NCBI GenBank assembly: GCA_032988165.1
Contig: JANTQF010000447.1
Span: forward strand, 1 to 24,862
Origin: Emmonsiellopsis sp. PD_33
Lineage: Eukaryota > Ascomycota > Eurotiomycetes > Onygenales > Ajellomycetaceae
Length of the DNA stretch: 24,862 nucleotides
Direction: 5' to 3'
A program made the position numbers and the translations under genes. This document shows positions 8,501 to 18,871 of this stretch, piece by piece; position 1 is the first letter of the stretch, and every line of letters begins with the position of its first letter. The notes under the pieces were generated by a model. The model was given only the letters and a program-made list of their open reading frames with translations. It searched no databases and was not told the DNA's origin.

Positions 8501-11500
8501 CTGGTGCCATTTGCGGATCGACAATTGAATAGACTCGTCGCATATATTGTTGAATTCCTGCGCGCTTTCGTGTTTGCCGTGCAACTTGAGAAGGGACATG
8601 AAGGCTTGGAAGAACGTGCGTCGAGGAGTTGGAGCGTCGGAAACGGATTTGATCAGAGACTCTAGCTGGTCTCGGTTCGACTCACCCTGCCAGTTTTCCA
8701 GATTTCTCCAAGTAGCTTCCAAAAGGAGGTCGTTGAAATTTTCGTGCTTTGCGAAATCGCTCAGGATTTCCCATTGCTGAAGCTTTTGGGCGCAAATCAT
8801 CCAGTGATCCTCCCACAAGAAGTACTCTCCTTGGGAAAATGGGACTGCTCCTGTGCGCGCCTTGATCTGCGCAGACTCGTAAAGTTGCTGTGCCTTATCC
8901 CACATGCCTTGCTGTTCGTAAGACAGCGCAGCATTCGTTTCCACAAACTTACATCTTCTCCTCCACGTGCCGTAGAAAAGATCGTCTTCCTGCAACCCAG
9001 CATAAACCTCAACAAGAGCATCGAGATTGCTCTCGCGTACCGCAGGCGTATCGATTAACGGGTTAATCGCCGACTCCTCAAGAGCATAAGCAGCGATATA
9101 CCACGCATCATAAGTGCGACTAAGGTACTTCATCACATGAGGTGGGATTTTGAACCGCGGCTTTGCTCGTACGACACCCTCAAGCAGCGCTTGGACAACA
9201 TTTGGCCGGTCATCAATTTGTCCCCGGTGGTACTCACGAGTAAGAAGAGTCACCATGCCCTTTTCCAAGTCACTCCGCTCCTCACGGTTGAGCGTAGACC
9301 AGCAGATCGTAAACAGAGTAACCCAAATTTTATATGCAACCTTCGGATCTGCATGCTGGAGTTGGGAAAGTGGCTCTAGGATATCACGGACTTTGACATC
9401 GCCAAGCTCCTGACAAAATCTCCTATGATCAGCAACAAGCGACTCTAGCTGGCTGTCCACCATCACTCCCTCCCTTCTACCGTCCTTCTCGGAATGACTA
9501 AAGAGAAACGATATCGGAGAAATAGTGAAATCTTCCGGATGTAGCCGGGCAGGAGTGGTCATATCGATAGAACCAATAACCAGCTGAGAAGCCTGCGTGA
9601 GCCAGAACGATTCCGCCAGCGTGTCCCAGTTTTGCGACGTGAGCACATAACTGAGACGAGTATTTGCTGATCTGGTCAAACTTCGATCGAAAATCGCCAT
9701 GAAACGATTGCGCATTTCGACATCTTGCGCACGAGTGCCAATGAGGAAAGCATGTTCCAGGCGGACCGTCAGTTCAGTTCTTGTGATCTTAGGATCCTCG
9801 TAAATGCGTATAACTAGCTCCAAGAACTGTTTGAGAGGCGTCTGATCCGGTCTGTTCTCAAACAACAGCATCTTGTGCAAAACTGCCGTTTTCTCCTTGA
9901 GTGTAGGCCACGACTCTGTCGAATGGAAAATCCAAGATTCAGCCATGCGTAAAACCTTGGTGCATAGTCTAATATCCTGCGAGCGTTCAACGAGCTGAGC
10001 CAGTACACTAAGGAATGGCCTTCTCTGCTCGCCTAGGTACGACATTCTAGCAGCGAGCAAATCGATAGTCTTCGAGATCAGGTCGACGCCAATTTCGAAA
10101 TCTTGATCGTCAGGCGAGGGGTGTGGTTGTTCGCCAGGCCGTTGTGCAGGGGTGGGATTGTTATTGGCGTACGCTGCAACGTGATCCTTCGCAAGTTTCA
10201 TCGAAAACACCTTCATGATATGCGGAACATGTTGGTCGATTTCAGTTGCTTTGCACTTTGAAAGGGTCCATAGGACATTGATGGCAGAGATATAGTTGTT
10301 GGCCGATAAGGCCTCCGTGGCTATGGCTGATAGGTACGTGACGAACTCAGAGGGCGAGCTATCAACGTCCATCGCATCTTCATCTTCAGGTTGGTCCTCA
10401 GGCATCGCATCAAGGACACGCTTGACAGGGGGCGGTAGTTTGGGGGAGATATCAATATCATCCTCAACGCCATGCAGACAATCTTGTATCTCAGGATTAT
10501 CTGATCGCAGCGCCTTGTCGAATAGCTTCTGAATAATCGCAGTCCGGGGAACTATCCATTCGTTGGGCTTGGCAGCTGCCAGAATTCGAATGACCTGGAG
10601 CGCATTGATCATGCTAGTGACATGCTTCTCGTCCGGCTTATCGGCTTTGTCCCCGGTAAGTATCGGTTCGGTAACTTTCTGATAGAACTCAATGTCTAGG
10701 TCACTCCACTGGCCAGGGGACAAGAGATTCCTCAATAGCTGCACAGCCCTCTTGATCATGTCTCCATGGATAATGGGCTGCTGGGGGCGTGGGGGTGCCT
10801 TTTCACGGAATTTAGCAGCAGGTACGCGGAATCGTTCTGGCAGGCCGCAGATGAAGGTAACAAGGTATTTAGCAAGTGCGGCACGAAGCTCGACCGGCAC
10901 CATGTAGTCAGGTCGCCCCCCCGCGGCGGGTGGAGCTAGCGCGGTTGATGACGGAGCCTGAGCTTCTTCGACCGGCGGAGATTGAGAAGTTTCCTTGACA
11001 CGCCGTTCCTCCCAGGTCCAAATAAGACCAATCAGGTTCAATGCCAGCTTTTTGCTTTCGTTAGACGGGTTTGGCGGTCCCGCGATTTTAATGAGGGATG
11101 GAACGATAAGTGGCACGAAGTTCTCTCGGGACTCGTAGAACAAGTCTGGCTGTCGAACAAGGAACTGGAAAATACTCATCACCTGCTGCAAGTTGGCTGT
11201 TTCTTCGGCGAGAATCCGACGAGGCCATCGAGCCCACAGTGGATACCGGGTATCAGCCGAGTTTGCGCGCTTGGGAAGGACTGGCGCTAGAATTTCCAGC
11301 GCCTGCGTCACAAGAGCCTTTCCTTCATTTTGGTGTGCACGGAGCAGGGCCACGTAGATTTGGATGACGATTTTCGACGGGGTCTCGTAGTGGTAGATGA
11401 AGTAGCTGATCAAGACGTAGGCCCCGTATTTGTTGATAATATCCTCGAGGCGGATATAACTCCAGGCGAATTTGATGATGTCTTTGCGGGTATCCTGGAC

Positions 11501-14500
11501 TATGGTATGATGATACTTGATCAGCAGCGCGGAAAGTTGAAGCAGTTCCATACGCGAATGATCGACGCCTGGTTGACCGGATTCTTCGCTGATATCGCCA
11601 AGCTGGGGTTTCCATAATCGGTTATGGATGGCTTCGGTCATGCTCTTATCCATAAGTCTCGGGCCAGTTGCGGGCTGACCCCAGGTGTTCTTGACGTCCA
11701 TTGCAAAGATGGGGTTGACGACGTTATGGAAAACGTAGGTCTTCATCTTCTGTGAGACATTTCGTTGGCCGTAGATATCCAAACAACGCATTATTAGGGA
11801 ACGTTTGTAATCAATGGAGGGGTTGGTAATGATGTGCTCGTATAGGAACTTGGGGAAAGCCAAGGTAGATTTAAGCTCCCGTGCCGACAGCTTGTTGACG
11901 ATGTCAAAGAAGAAATCCAGGTCCTGGGGAGAGTGGGCCAAATACGATAAGAAGATATCTATAAGCTGGTCCTCAGCTTGCTCGACTCTGAGACGCTCGT
12001 TAGGTGGCAGGTGGTCTGCCCTAAGTTTGGTTTCCAGGTCTCGTCCGGCGTTCATGAGGTGCCGTTTCAGATCTGGGTGAGACTTGAGCCAGCCCTTGGT
12101 TGGATCATGGAAGCAGACGGCATATACGGCGTAGATAGCGTTGATGATAACGGTATTCTTGAGGTCACCTTGTTCTTGCCCAAATGCCATGGAAATAAGC
12201 GCATCTCCGTCCGTTACAATAATCGCTCGAAGAGGATCACTCTCAGGGTCCATCAATATTTGGCCAAAGAACCGACCATATTTCTCGTCGTTCATGCGAG
12301 CACGGAAGAAATCCCAGCTTTCTTTTGCATATCGGTTAAGGTACCTGACAAGAGGCTTCCTAAAGGGGCTATTTGATGTCCGCCGAAGTTTTTCTTCCAA
12401 GGCCAGGACCTTGTTGACCAACTGCTCCATGAAAGCAGTGGCGGCAGCTGGCAACAGATGGAAAATATTGAAGATAGCGGCCACGATCTTCATGGGCGGA
12501 CTCTGCTCAATAAGAGAAAATGACACCCTTTGAAGAGTCGCGTCATCAGCAATGATTTTCATGTGGTCCAACAGCCTAGACCCAATTTCCACCTTGAAAT
12601 AGTTGGTAAGAAGGGTGAGTAGCCTAGCCAAACCATCCAAACCAGCAACACTCAACCGCTTCGGATCCTGAAGATTCATCAAGATGGGCCGGAGACCATT
12701 TTGTAGCAAATCCTTGGGCAGCTTATTCGTCTGCGAAAGAACTTCCCGCAGGCCCAGATTTGCTGCTTCAATGATCTCGGGTGATCGCGAGTAGAGGGAT
12801 TTGAAGAATACAGCGATCACGCGGGCACGGCCAGTATTCTGAGGACCAGTGGCAAAATCCGGGTTCTTCATTGCCATAGAGAGCAAGCGAAGGCAGGACA
12901 CGCGGAGGTTAACAATTTGCTCGGCAGTCTTGAATTCATTCGGTTTTGAAGCAAGGGATTCATCGTCGACATCGGCTAGCGCTAATGACTCCATCAAAAG
13001 TCTATTCAGTTGATCGTTGAACGTTACTATACCCTCCTTGAGTGTAAGGCAAAAAGTGACGGCATCGATGAAACCGATTTGTGTCGGGAAAGGTAGGGCT
13101 CGCAAAGGTTTATTAAAAATAGGTTGGAGAAGGCGATCCTTGACAGGAGCCAATAGCTCATGCTTTTCTGCACCAACAGCATCTGAAATTATTGTAAATC
13201 CTCGCTGCGCAGCTTCACGGACGTGCTTATTCATGTGAGAAAGTTCACAGGCAAAGAATCCACAGAGCCCAAAGAGCCTGCTCTTTTCATTCTTCAAGTC
13301 CGATTTGGGGATGTCAGCATTGCATTTTTGAAGTATCACCTCCAAGGTTGTTCCTGCCTTGGCCCTTGTCCACGCTGGCAAATCGGTCGGGGTATCCTTA
13401 ATGACGAAAATTAAGGCTCTGACGAATTCGTTCTGCCGCTCAATTAGCCAGGGGGTGCCAAGGTCGAGCTCTCTAGCGAACAGATCGATCCCCAAAGTCC
13501 CGCCGGCCTTGGTAAACCATTCCTCTTCGTGGCAGTTGTGGCAGAATGTCTTTGCAAGATGAACGAAGAAGGTCAATTTGCCGACTCGGTCTTTGGATCC
13601 AAAGATAACGGCGGCCGCATCGCGGACAACGACCATCGCGTTCTTAGCTGCATCGCGGACATCGGGACTATCAGACGAGAAGCATTCGACCACGGCATCG
13701 GCAAGGACCCTTGTATCTAGGTGTAAAGGACCCTCGCCAGAGGACACACTGAAAGTCCGTCTAGCATGTCGAGATTGCGAGAGGGAACGGCCGACCTCGA
13801 CGATGGTGAAGTGACGGCACACGTCCACAATGAACGCAGTTGCGGTTTGTTTTAAGTCAGGAACCGTCGTTGCGACAATGCAGGCCTTTAGGAGCTTCTT
13901 TAGGGTTTCTTCCTGAGCAAGCTTCTTCGCAATGCAACCACTTCTCTCGGACTTTTCAAGGATGTCGGGACCAATAGTAAACTTGCCCTCCGCCAAGTCA
14001 TTAGCTTGAAGTCGGAGGAGCGATGCGAGCTCTTCTGGTGGGTGTTCAAGGCCGATGTAAAGCTTGAGCTGGGAACTGAGCATATGGAAAGCCTGCTGCT
14101 TGTAATAACCGTCAGAGGCTTTGGCTGCCGCAGTCTTCGGGACCTCGAGCAGCTTTCCCAATGCGAGATCAATCCCAATATCCAGCGGGAAAGCGCGTTC
14201 TCTGTTGGCACCAATAAGTTTAATGTCTATGCTGGGGCTGTCATCAGCATACTGCTCGAACGACAACTCTGGAGGGTGGTTGAGGAATTTGCGATTCCGC
14301 CCACCAAGCTTGCCGAGGATTCTCATGGTGGTATGCGCATGGAAATGGCTGTAGGGATTAGGCCGCAGATGGTCCCAGAGCGCGGTCATAAGTTCATCCA
14401 CGATGGGAGCCATGATGGGATCCAGATAGGCGGCTGTTAGATTATCGACGCAGAGTTCGAGTGTTCGGAGGCCCTGGCCAACCAGGTCGGAGCCTGCCCG

Positions 14501-17128
14501 GAGAGCAATGACAATAGGGCGCATGAGGTGACTAAGATGGGGAAGTAAATGGCTGAGGCGAGCTGGAACGGTCAAGGTGAGTTCGACGTAGAGATCGCGT
14601 TCTTGGGGTTTGCGGGCGCCAAGGAGGAGGTTATTAAAGGTTTCAAGGAGCATCTCGAGAAGAGGGAGAATTTCCTTATAAAGGAGTTCAAATCTGCCTC
14701 CTCCAATACTCCGGAAGAGGGACCGAAGTAAGAGGAAATAGTTCATTGGCTCCTCAGCCGTGACGGAAAGCTCGATACACTTAGTCACAATCTTGGTGAG
14801 GTGTGGGTGTAGAACTTGTTCGTTCTGGGCGGAGAATAGAGTGACGGCCATGAATGATAGCTTGAACATTCTCAGAAGAATCCTTGACTTATAAACGTCT
14901 GCAGTTCCGACTTCATGGATGCGATCCATGAGATACTGAAGCACCATACCAGCAAAGGCGGGGGAGGTCGCCTCACTTGCGAGGAAAAATTGCGGCAAAT
15001 GGAGCAGAGAACTGTGCTCGAACATGAGTTCATGTAGGTATGGAATTTCGGTGTCGAAAACCTCGTGGAATGTGGCCGTGTCAATGCAGTGGAAGATGGT
15101 ACCGAAGGTTTCCAGAAGCTCCTTCTCCTCTTTGCCCATCTGTTGCATATACTGGTTTGCAAAGAAATCGAGCGGTGAGGTGTATTGTATTTCAGGCTCA
15201 GGCTGATCGATTCCATAATATTTGAAGACCTTGGCACCCTCGTGGAATAGCTTCTTAATCACTCGGACCTCCTCCGCATTGTACCCAAATGAAGCTTCTG
15301 GCCAGTTTGGCGGAACGACTGACGGATCAATCTTCACATCGTCCGGGTTGCAGGCTTTCATGTTATAGAAAAGACCTTTGAGCCCTTTGACAAGATTGCT
15401 GAAGAGAAATTTGTTATCTGCCACAGGATCTGCATTGCGATCTCGAGGGTTGGAGGTCTTTATAGGGGCCGCTGAGAATATGTCGATTTCGTCCCAATCA
15501 GGAGGATTTTCGGAGTCTGCAAGGTAGTTTTCTTTCGAGAACTCTGCCTGCGCCTGGGATGCTTTGGATATCTTGACAGCATTATCGAACTGGTAGTTCA
15601 TGGCAGCGAATTTATCCCCAATAGCATCAAGGATCATGACCAGAAAATATCTCGCGTCCTGCTTATCCGGGAGTTTTGCTATCCGCTCGCCCATGTTTAG
15701 AAGCAGTTTGGCGCTCATCGTCTGGAAACTAGTCCCCGGGAATTCGTCATGGAGGTTCTTGGTGTACACCTCCACGGTACGGCGGATCTGGTCGCGACTC
15801 AAGGATTCTCGGACATGGTGGATGAGATCAGCAAGCATGCTATAGGCGAGCGGTCGCATGGCCTCATAAACAGTTAACCCATCACCTATTAAGGTCCGCT
15901 CGTCAAGGAGATCATCAATCTTGTCTAAGAAAATCTTCCGGTAATTGAAATTGATGATATGTCGGATCGCAACAAGCAACTCTTTTCTCGAGCTAGATTT
16001 CTCTCGTGGACAATCTTGCAACAGACGGACAACGACTCCTGGTAATGACGGTAGAAAGTCTTGGAGTTGATTTGCATACATCCTGAGCAGGTAAGCAAGA
16101 AAGCTCATTGTCTTCACTTGTGCAGTGATGAACTCTCCAAATGCAGCCCTGTTCTTGATCTCCTTGCAAACACCTGTGAAAATAGTACCCTGGGCTGCAG
16201 CTTCAGCATGTGCCCTTTCTTGCGGTTTAGCCTGCAACAGCAATATCCCCTTGATTAAAGGCACAAATATTTTGACATTAGCAGAAACCAAAGCACGATG
16301 CGCTTGGAATATGGAAACGACAATGATTGGGCATTCAGCGAGGACTTTGAATGATTGCATCCCCCTCAGGAGTTGCTGGTTCGCTTGTGTATCTGGACCA
16401 AGATCGGACACGGAGGTAGCAGGAGAGCTGGGTCGCGGAGACTGGAAATTTTGTGAAGTCGTGCTGGGCGTGGATGGCATTCCGGGAGTCGATCCCTGAG
16501 TTGGGCTATCAAAGGTATCGCGAACAACCTGTTCCATAGTCTCAAACATCTCCTGGATGAGCTCCAAGAATGGCTTTACTCTCGTCTGCGTGGCCTTGGC
16601 CTGCCGCCGTTCCAAATCCATAATTGTTTTCATACAAAGGACGGCATTTTCCTCATTCTCATTTCGAACCAGCTCCATCAAGAGATCTACCATATCGCCG
16701 GCGTATGGTTCGACATCGGGGAGGTCTAGAGGCAGGCGATGCAGGATTTCCAGGACGCAGTTCCGCAATTTCTACCACCAAAGAAACATCTCTCAGAATC
16801 AATCCAAACCGGCGAAAACAGCTTATAAAGTGGCCTTCTTACCTGCTCCCAGGACATGCTCACAAACACCGGGTCCCCCTTCAATATCTTCTTGAATACG
16901 GGCCATAGTTTCGCGAGGAACACAGAGTAGCTTGCGCCAGAGCACAGCTGCTCCAGGGAGTCGCGAAGCTCGACCGCGACATTCGTTTTGACCCTGTTCT
17001 CTAAAAACACCAACATCTGTTAGCGCCAGTTCGAAAGGGAATAGGCCAAGGAGCAGCAGCATTGTAAGGAGCGTACCGATTGACGCATCGCCCAGCTTGG
17101 CTGCGTAGATATCAATGCTTCGCTCCAT
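5582..17128 (-). CDS. TRA1: Transcription-associated protein Tra1 (TRRAP orthologue), SAGA/NuA4 pseudokinase
   Basis: Tra1 is the activator-binding scaffold of the SAGA and NuA4 histone acetyltransferase complexes in the nucleus. Exons deduced: 17128-17077, 17000-16843, 16771-6317 and 6268-5582; introns 1 and 2 are 76 and 71 nt, and the last is a 48-nt intron that stays open in frame. The product is about 3783 aa, typical for Tra1. It starts MERSIDIYAAKLGDASIENR and continues SPEQ-like ...SWEQKLRNCVLEILHRLP, the family's N-terminal signature. HEAT repeats cover most of the first ~2600 residues, the FAT domain spans ~2650-3370 with a Pro/Gln-rich insertion (~3185-3258), the PI3K-like domain ~3420-3720, and a FATC tail ends NLAQGEALFMAYL. 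In the kinase region the catalytic HRD and DFG motifs are absent (HMDKRYPSRI, GDIWGLEL), as expected for this pseudokinase family. An in-frame ATG at 17146 could add six residues (MPVVAN). Confidence 0.96.
6269..6316 (-). other. In-frame 48-nt intron in TRA1
   Basis: The donor is GTAAGC, a perfect TACTAAC branch element lies 9 nt before the acceptor AACAG, and the length (48) is a multiple of three with no stop, so the ORF reads straight through it. Splicing gives TEAKQG-QRTPSDQSIVF. The acceptor is a tandem CAGCAG (NAGNAG), so an isoform lacking one Gln is possible. Confidence 0.85.
16772..16842 (-). other. Spliceosomal intron 2 of TRA1
   Basis: The donor is CAG|GTAAGA and the acceptor GGTAG|AAATTG. 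Phase 0 joining gives SWEQ-KLRNCVLEI, the conserved Tra1 N-terminal motif. Without it, a reader would start the protein at a TTG (L72) and lose about 71 residues. Confidence 0.88.
17001..17076 (-). other. Spliceosomal intron 1 of TRA1
   Basis: The donor is GTACGC, the branch is GCGCTAACAG, and the acceptor is TTTTTAG. Phase 1 joining turns the G that ends exon 1 and the AG that opens exon 2 into Glu (DASI-E-NRVKT). Confidence 0.82.
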
Positions 17129-17426
17129 GTTCGCGACGACCGGCACAGCTGTCTGCCGACCGATAAATGAAGCGCAGAGGTCTGTAAACTAGGGTTCGAC
17201 GCCAGGCCCTTGGGCCGGCTTGCCGGGCTTATCCACCAAAGCTATACCGGTAGGAGGTTTGCATTCGGGAGGGGGAAGCAAGTTGCTCGAACCCGTATGC
17301 CTATCGGTTCACCAGAAAGAGCGCGACAGGAATTAGGTGGGGGGGATGCGGAAACAAGGTAGTCTAGCGCATTAAATTAAGCATTCGGAAGAGAGGGAAT
17401 TAGGGAGGATATATTAGTCGTAATTC

Positions 17427-17456
17427 GGGGAGGGGGTGTGGAGGGGGGAGGGGGGG
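17427..17456 (+). promoter_or_regulatory. G-run block upstream of TRA1 (AGGGG repeats / possible quadruplex)
   Basis: Runs of 4, 5, 6 and 7 G separated by A or TGTGGA lie about 300 bp upstream of the TRA1 ATG. The block can be read as overlapping AGGGG (stress-response element core) sites or as a G-quadruplex-capable tract. Its 16-bp core (17440-17455) is identical to one upstream of RTS1. Confidence 0.5.
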
Positions 17457-17655
17457 AAATGCGGAGCGTTGGAGGGCAGAAAGGCCGCGATGGAGACAGA
17501 GCGAGAAGCAAATTCACTTGGAGTTTCCTGGGGCATGGCTCTGACCCCATACACCTGCGCTAGGCCTAGGCTGGTTTAGCGTTTAGGCTAGGCGCCGCGG
17601 CTGGTCGGCTGGATCAACCTTATGCCGCGTTTGACGGCGCTTGTTGCGCGCTTAT

Positions 17656-17680
17656 CTATGGTTATCGCTATGAACCATAG
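17656..17680. repeat. Perfect 8-bp inverted repeat
   Basis: CTATGGTT (17656-17663) and AACCATAG (17673-17680) flank a 9-nt spacer. It could form a hairpin or be a dyad protein-binding site; it lies about 530 bp upstream of the TRA1 start codon. Confidence 0.7.
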
Positions 17681-18871
17681 AACATGAACTGCAGCCATCT
17701 GTGGCTTGCCAAGAGAGGGGTTTGAACAAAAGGATGCAATTTCAGTGATTCCCTTTCCTCTCCTCATTATTGCAGGAAACCGGTTATGTGTTTAAATGAA
17801 ATAGTTGCCTCCTCTCTTAAGCAGTTATGAGGCATACACCAACTATAATCCAGGACTACTACCATACTTAAATCTGCCGGGTACATGTATTACCGCGCCC
17901 CCCCTAAGAGTCCTCAATGGGAGCAGGGGTAAAAAGAAAAAGGGATTATACACATATGAGCTACCTAAGGTATCTACATCCAACACAAACACAATAAATT
18001 CACATTGAATCATTTCATTCAAATCAACAACACCAAACAAATTCAAGCTGAAGTTAATATCAAAAAATCACATTCTAAATACCATATGAAAAGTTCAAGT
18101 CAATGTTAACCAGCAGCAAAGCAAATAGAGGCTGCAGAATTAGTGAAAAACAAAAAGAAGAGGCAGAGGCTGAGGCAGAGGGCGGACAAGTGCTCATTCA
18201 TATACAATGACACAAAAAGGAAACTGGATTCTTTTTTCCCCATTGTGCATTTTACCCGGACCTGACAGACACGAACGCAGACATGAATAGGCAATGGTCT
18301 AGTTATTTGAGAAGAAAACAGAAAGCGGGGTTGGAGGGGGAATAAGAAGTAATCTCAAGCCGAAGGAAGGGGGAATGGATAGTTCGCTCCCCAAGGCAAT
18401 AATGGATGAGGCAAAGAAATAAAATCAGGAGAATATCCATATACACACGGAGAAAAAAGCACCGAGGTCTGCGCTCAACGAATGGGAAAGGCTTGGAAGA
18501 AATCAACGTTTAGTTTTAAGGGCCGGAGTTGGTCAAACCGCAGATGAAAAGGCAAAGGGAATATTTGGGAGAGAAGAGGGCAGAGACGAATCGAAGAACC
18601 AAATGAAGAAGAAAGAGAATAGACGTCACAACATCATTTTGCATGCAACTCACGCTAACGGCTATATTCTTCATCAATCAACCAAATCCATCAACCAGGT
18701 GTGTGACAGATACAGATGACTATGAATGACCCGACGAAAGCAAACGGAGAAAGAGGTATTGAGCTAGCAAGCAAGCAGCAGGACAAAAAGAACAGTAAGA
18801 GCAAGTAGAAGCGTAAAAAGTTTTTCGTGTCAAAAATCAATCAGTCAAAAAAAGGAAAACATCACATCGCA

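Larger units (their letters stand above)
17129..18871. other. Gene-free 1.74 kb: TRA1 promoter and probable RTS1 3' UTR
   Basis: No ORF here has recognisable content; the longest are about 60-70 codons. The left half is the TRA1 upstream region, with a G-rich block (17427-17456) and an 8-bp-stem inverted repeat (17656-17680). The right half (about 18000-18870) is purine-rich on + and therefore CU-rich on the - strand, consistent with a long 3' UTR for RTS1, whose stop is at 18872. A non-coding RNA cannot be excluded by eye. Confidence 0.55.

Noticed and set aside
14006..14440. 144-codon + strand ORF inside TRA1, and similar ones such as 5631-6086
   Set aside because: These are chance open frames opposite an 11-kb conserved coding region; none shows a motif.
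5582..16768. Reading TRA1 as one uninterrupted 3728-residue ORF starting at 16768
   Set aside because: The start would be a TTG within the conserved KLRNCVLEI motif. Two upstream exons in correct phase restore the N-terminus, and one internal segment has complete intron signals.
17165..17215. B-box-like GGTTCGACGCC near 17193, a possible tRNA gene or extra TFIIIC site
   Set aside because: The 11-mer fits the B-box consensus, but no A-box lies at the right distance and the T-arm and acceptor stems do not pair, so a tRNA is not supported.
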